Source: Nocardioides sp. BP30
GTDB lineage: Bacteria; Actinomycetota; Actinomycetes; Propionibacteriales; Nocardioidaceae
Assembly (NCBI RefSeq): GCF_029873215.1
Contig: NZ_CP123620.1
Location: forward strand, 3,844,001-3,908,000
Direction: 5' to 3'
Length of the DNA: 64,000 bases
Shown here piece after piece: positions 63,357-64,000 of the stretch. The notes under the pieces were generated by a model, which saw only the letters and a program-made list of their open reading frames with translations, was not told the origin of the DNA and made no database searches. The position numbers were made by a program, and so were the translations under genes. Each line of letters opens with the position of its first letter. Positions within the stretch are counted from its first letter, which is position 1.

Positions 63357-64000
63357 GCCAGGTAGTCCAGGAGGCTCTGCTGGCTCGTCTTCGAGATCGC
63401 TGCCAGCGCGGCGTTGTAGGCGGTCGTCTGGGTCTCCAGGTTGATCGTCGCCTCGGCGATGTCGATGTCCTCGACGTTGGACTGCACGGTCTTGAGCGCC
63501 AGCGTGTTGTCGCTGGCGACGTTGCTCGCGGCGGTGATCTGGTTCATCCGGGCGCCCTCGTCGGCGGCGGCACCGCTGATCCTGGTCCGCGCGTCCTGCA
63601 TCGCCTGGATGCCCGCCTGGATGCCGTCCGAGTCCGAGCTGCGCAGCGCGGCGGAGAGCTTGTCCAGGGCGTCGAAGATGCTGGTGCCGTCGGCCGTGGA
63701 GCCGAAGACCGACTGACCGTCGGAGTCGACCCTGACGACGGTGTCGGCGCCGACGCGCCGGCTGACCGAGCCACCGTCGCCGACGTACTGGACCTGCTGG
63801 ACCTGGTTGCCGTCGGCGTCCAGCACCGGGTTGCCGCTCGCGTCCGTCACGCCGACCTGTGCGAACGCGCTGCCGCCGGCGGTGGTGCCGCCGAAGACGG
63901 GTCGACCGAGGTACTGGCTGTTGGCGGTCGCCAGCAGCCCCTGCTTGATCTGGTCGATCTCGTCGGCGAGGGCGTTCTCGGCCGTCTGGCCGTTGGTGGC
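63353..64000 (-). CDS. flgL: flagellar hook-associated protein 3 (partial, 5' end cut)
   Basis: The C-terminal 215 residues of FlgL, which joins hook to filament. The visible part runs NALADEIDQIKQGLLATANSQYLGRPVFGG, a variable D2-like region (VQYVGDGGSVSRRVG), AARTRISGA-like helices and the conserved end NVEDIDIAEATINLETQTTAYNAALAAISKTSQQSLLDYLA. The N-terminus lies beyond base 64000. It precedes fliW and csrA with ATGA overlap, a common flgK-flgL-fliW-csrA order. Confidence 0.9.
   Translation of the reverse strand, partial: ATNGQTAENALADEIDQIKQGLLATANSQYLGRPVFGGTTAGGSAFAQVGVTDASGNPVLDADGNQVQQVQYVGDGGSVSRRVGADTVVRVDSDGQSVFGSTADGTSIFDALDKLSAALRSSDSDGIQAGIQAMQDARTRISGAAADEGARMNQITAASNVASDNTLALKTVQSNVEDIDIAEATINLETQTTAYNAALAAISKTSQQSLLDYLA

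Overview
The window is high-GC DNA from an actinobacterium. A nocardioidaceous, Nocardioides-like organism fits best: dense operons with ATGA/GTGA overlaps, many GTG starts, apparently leaderless promoters, an Rpf-type cell-wall hydrolase, an actinobacterial O-mannosyltransferase, F420-type oxidoreductase and Glp/GlpR genes, together with flagellar and chemotaxis genes. Genus is an inference from gene content.

Layout. 1-7,922: housekeeping block with rsmA (cut by the window edge), rpf, a Fic toxin/antitoxin pair, tatD, an alpha/beta hydrolase, rsmI, and divergently a protein mannosyltransferase with a small DUF3054-type membrane protein. 7,944-9,728: one continuous frame that joins a DUF429 RNase-H-like domain to a RelA/SpoT synthetase domain. 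9,886-13,207: a three-gene signalling operon (receiver-PP2C phosphatase, CHASE3-type histidine kinase, single-domain response regulator). 13,238-16,973: lactate-utilisation operon lutABC with a divergent GntR/FadR-type regulator and a clear operator. 17,085-31,237: a complete L-rhamnose system (ABC transporter RhaTPQS, mutarotase, isomerase, aldolase/dehydrogenase fusion, kinase, exported GH106 rhamnosidase) with a divergent LacI regulator, operators and a promoter. 31,300-43,600: AT-richer accessory block with a two-HTH protein, transposase scraps, a frameshifted small gene, a Beta-family protein, an intact IS630 element, a 2,236-residue secreted RHS protein ending in a phospholipase-A2-like domain and overlapped by a candidate membrane immunity gene, a lipoprotein, and a recombinase remnant beside tRNA-Ala. 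43,739-50,671: GlpR, acetyltransferase, mogA, moaC, glp/moeA, UDP-glucose pyrophosphorylase, 5-FTHF cyclo-ligase, FmdB-like and SAF proteins. 50,733-57,337: mscL, LCP protein, tRNA-Arg, several small proteins, an F420-type oxidoreductase, a saccharopine-dehydrogenase-like protein and a NarL-type regulator. 57,487-64,000: chemotaxis and flagellar genes mcp-cheW-cheA, csrA, fliW and partial flgL.

How it fits together. The rhamnose genes form one apparent transcription unit that could take a rhamnoside from outside the cell to lactaldehyde oxidation, under the LacI regulator. The RHS protein is the most interesting object: a polymorphic-toxin scaffold with a disulfide-rich phospholipase-like tip and a stop/start-coupled membrane partner, inside a mobile-element-scarred block next to a tRNA. 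All calls come from reading the sequence; no database search was run.
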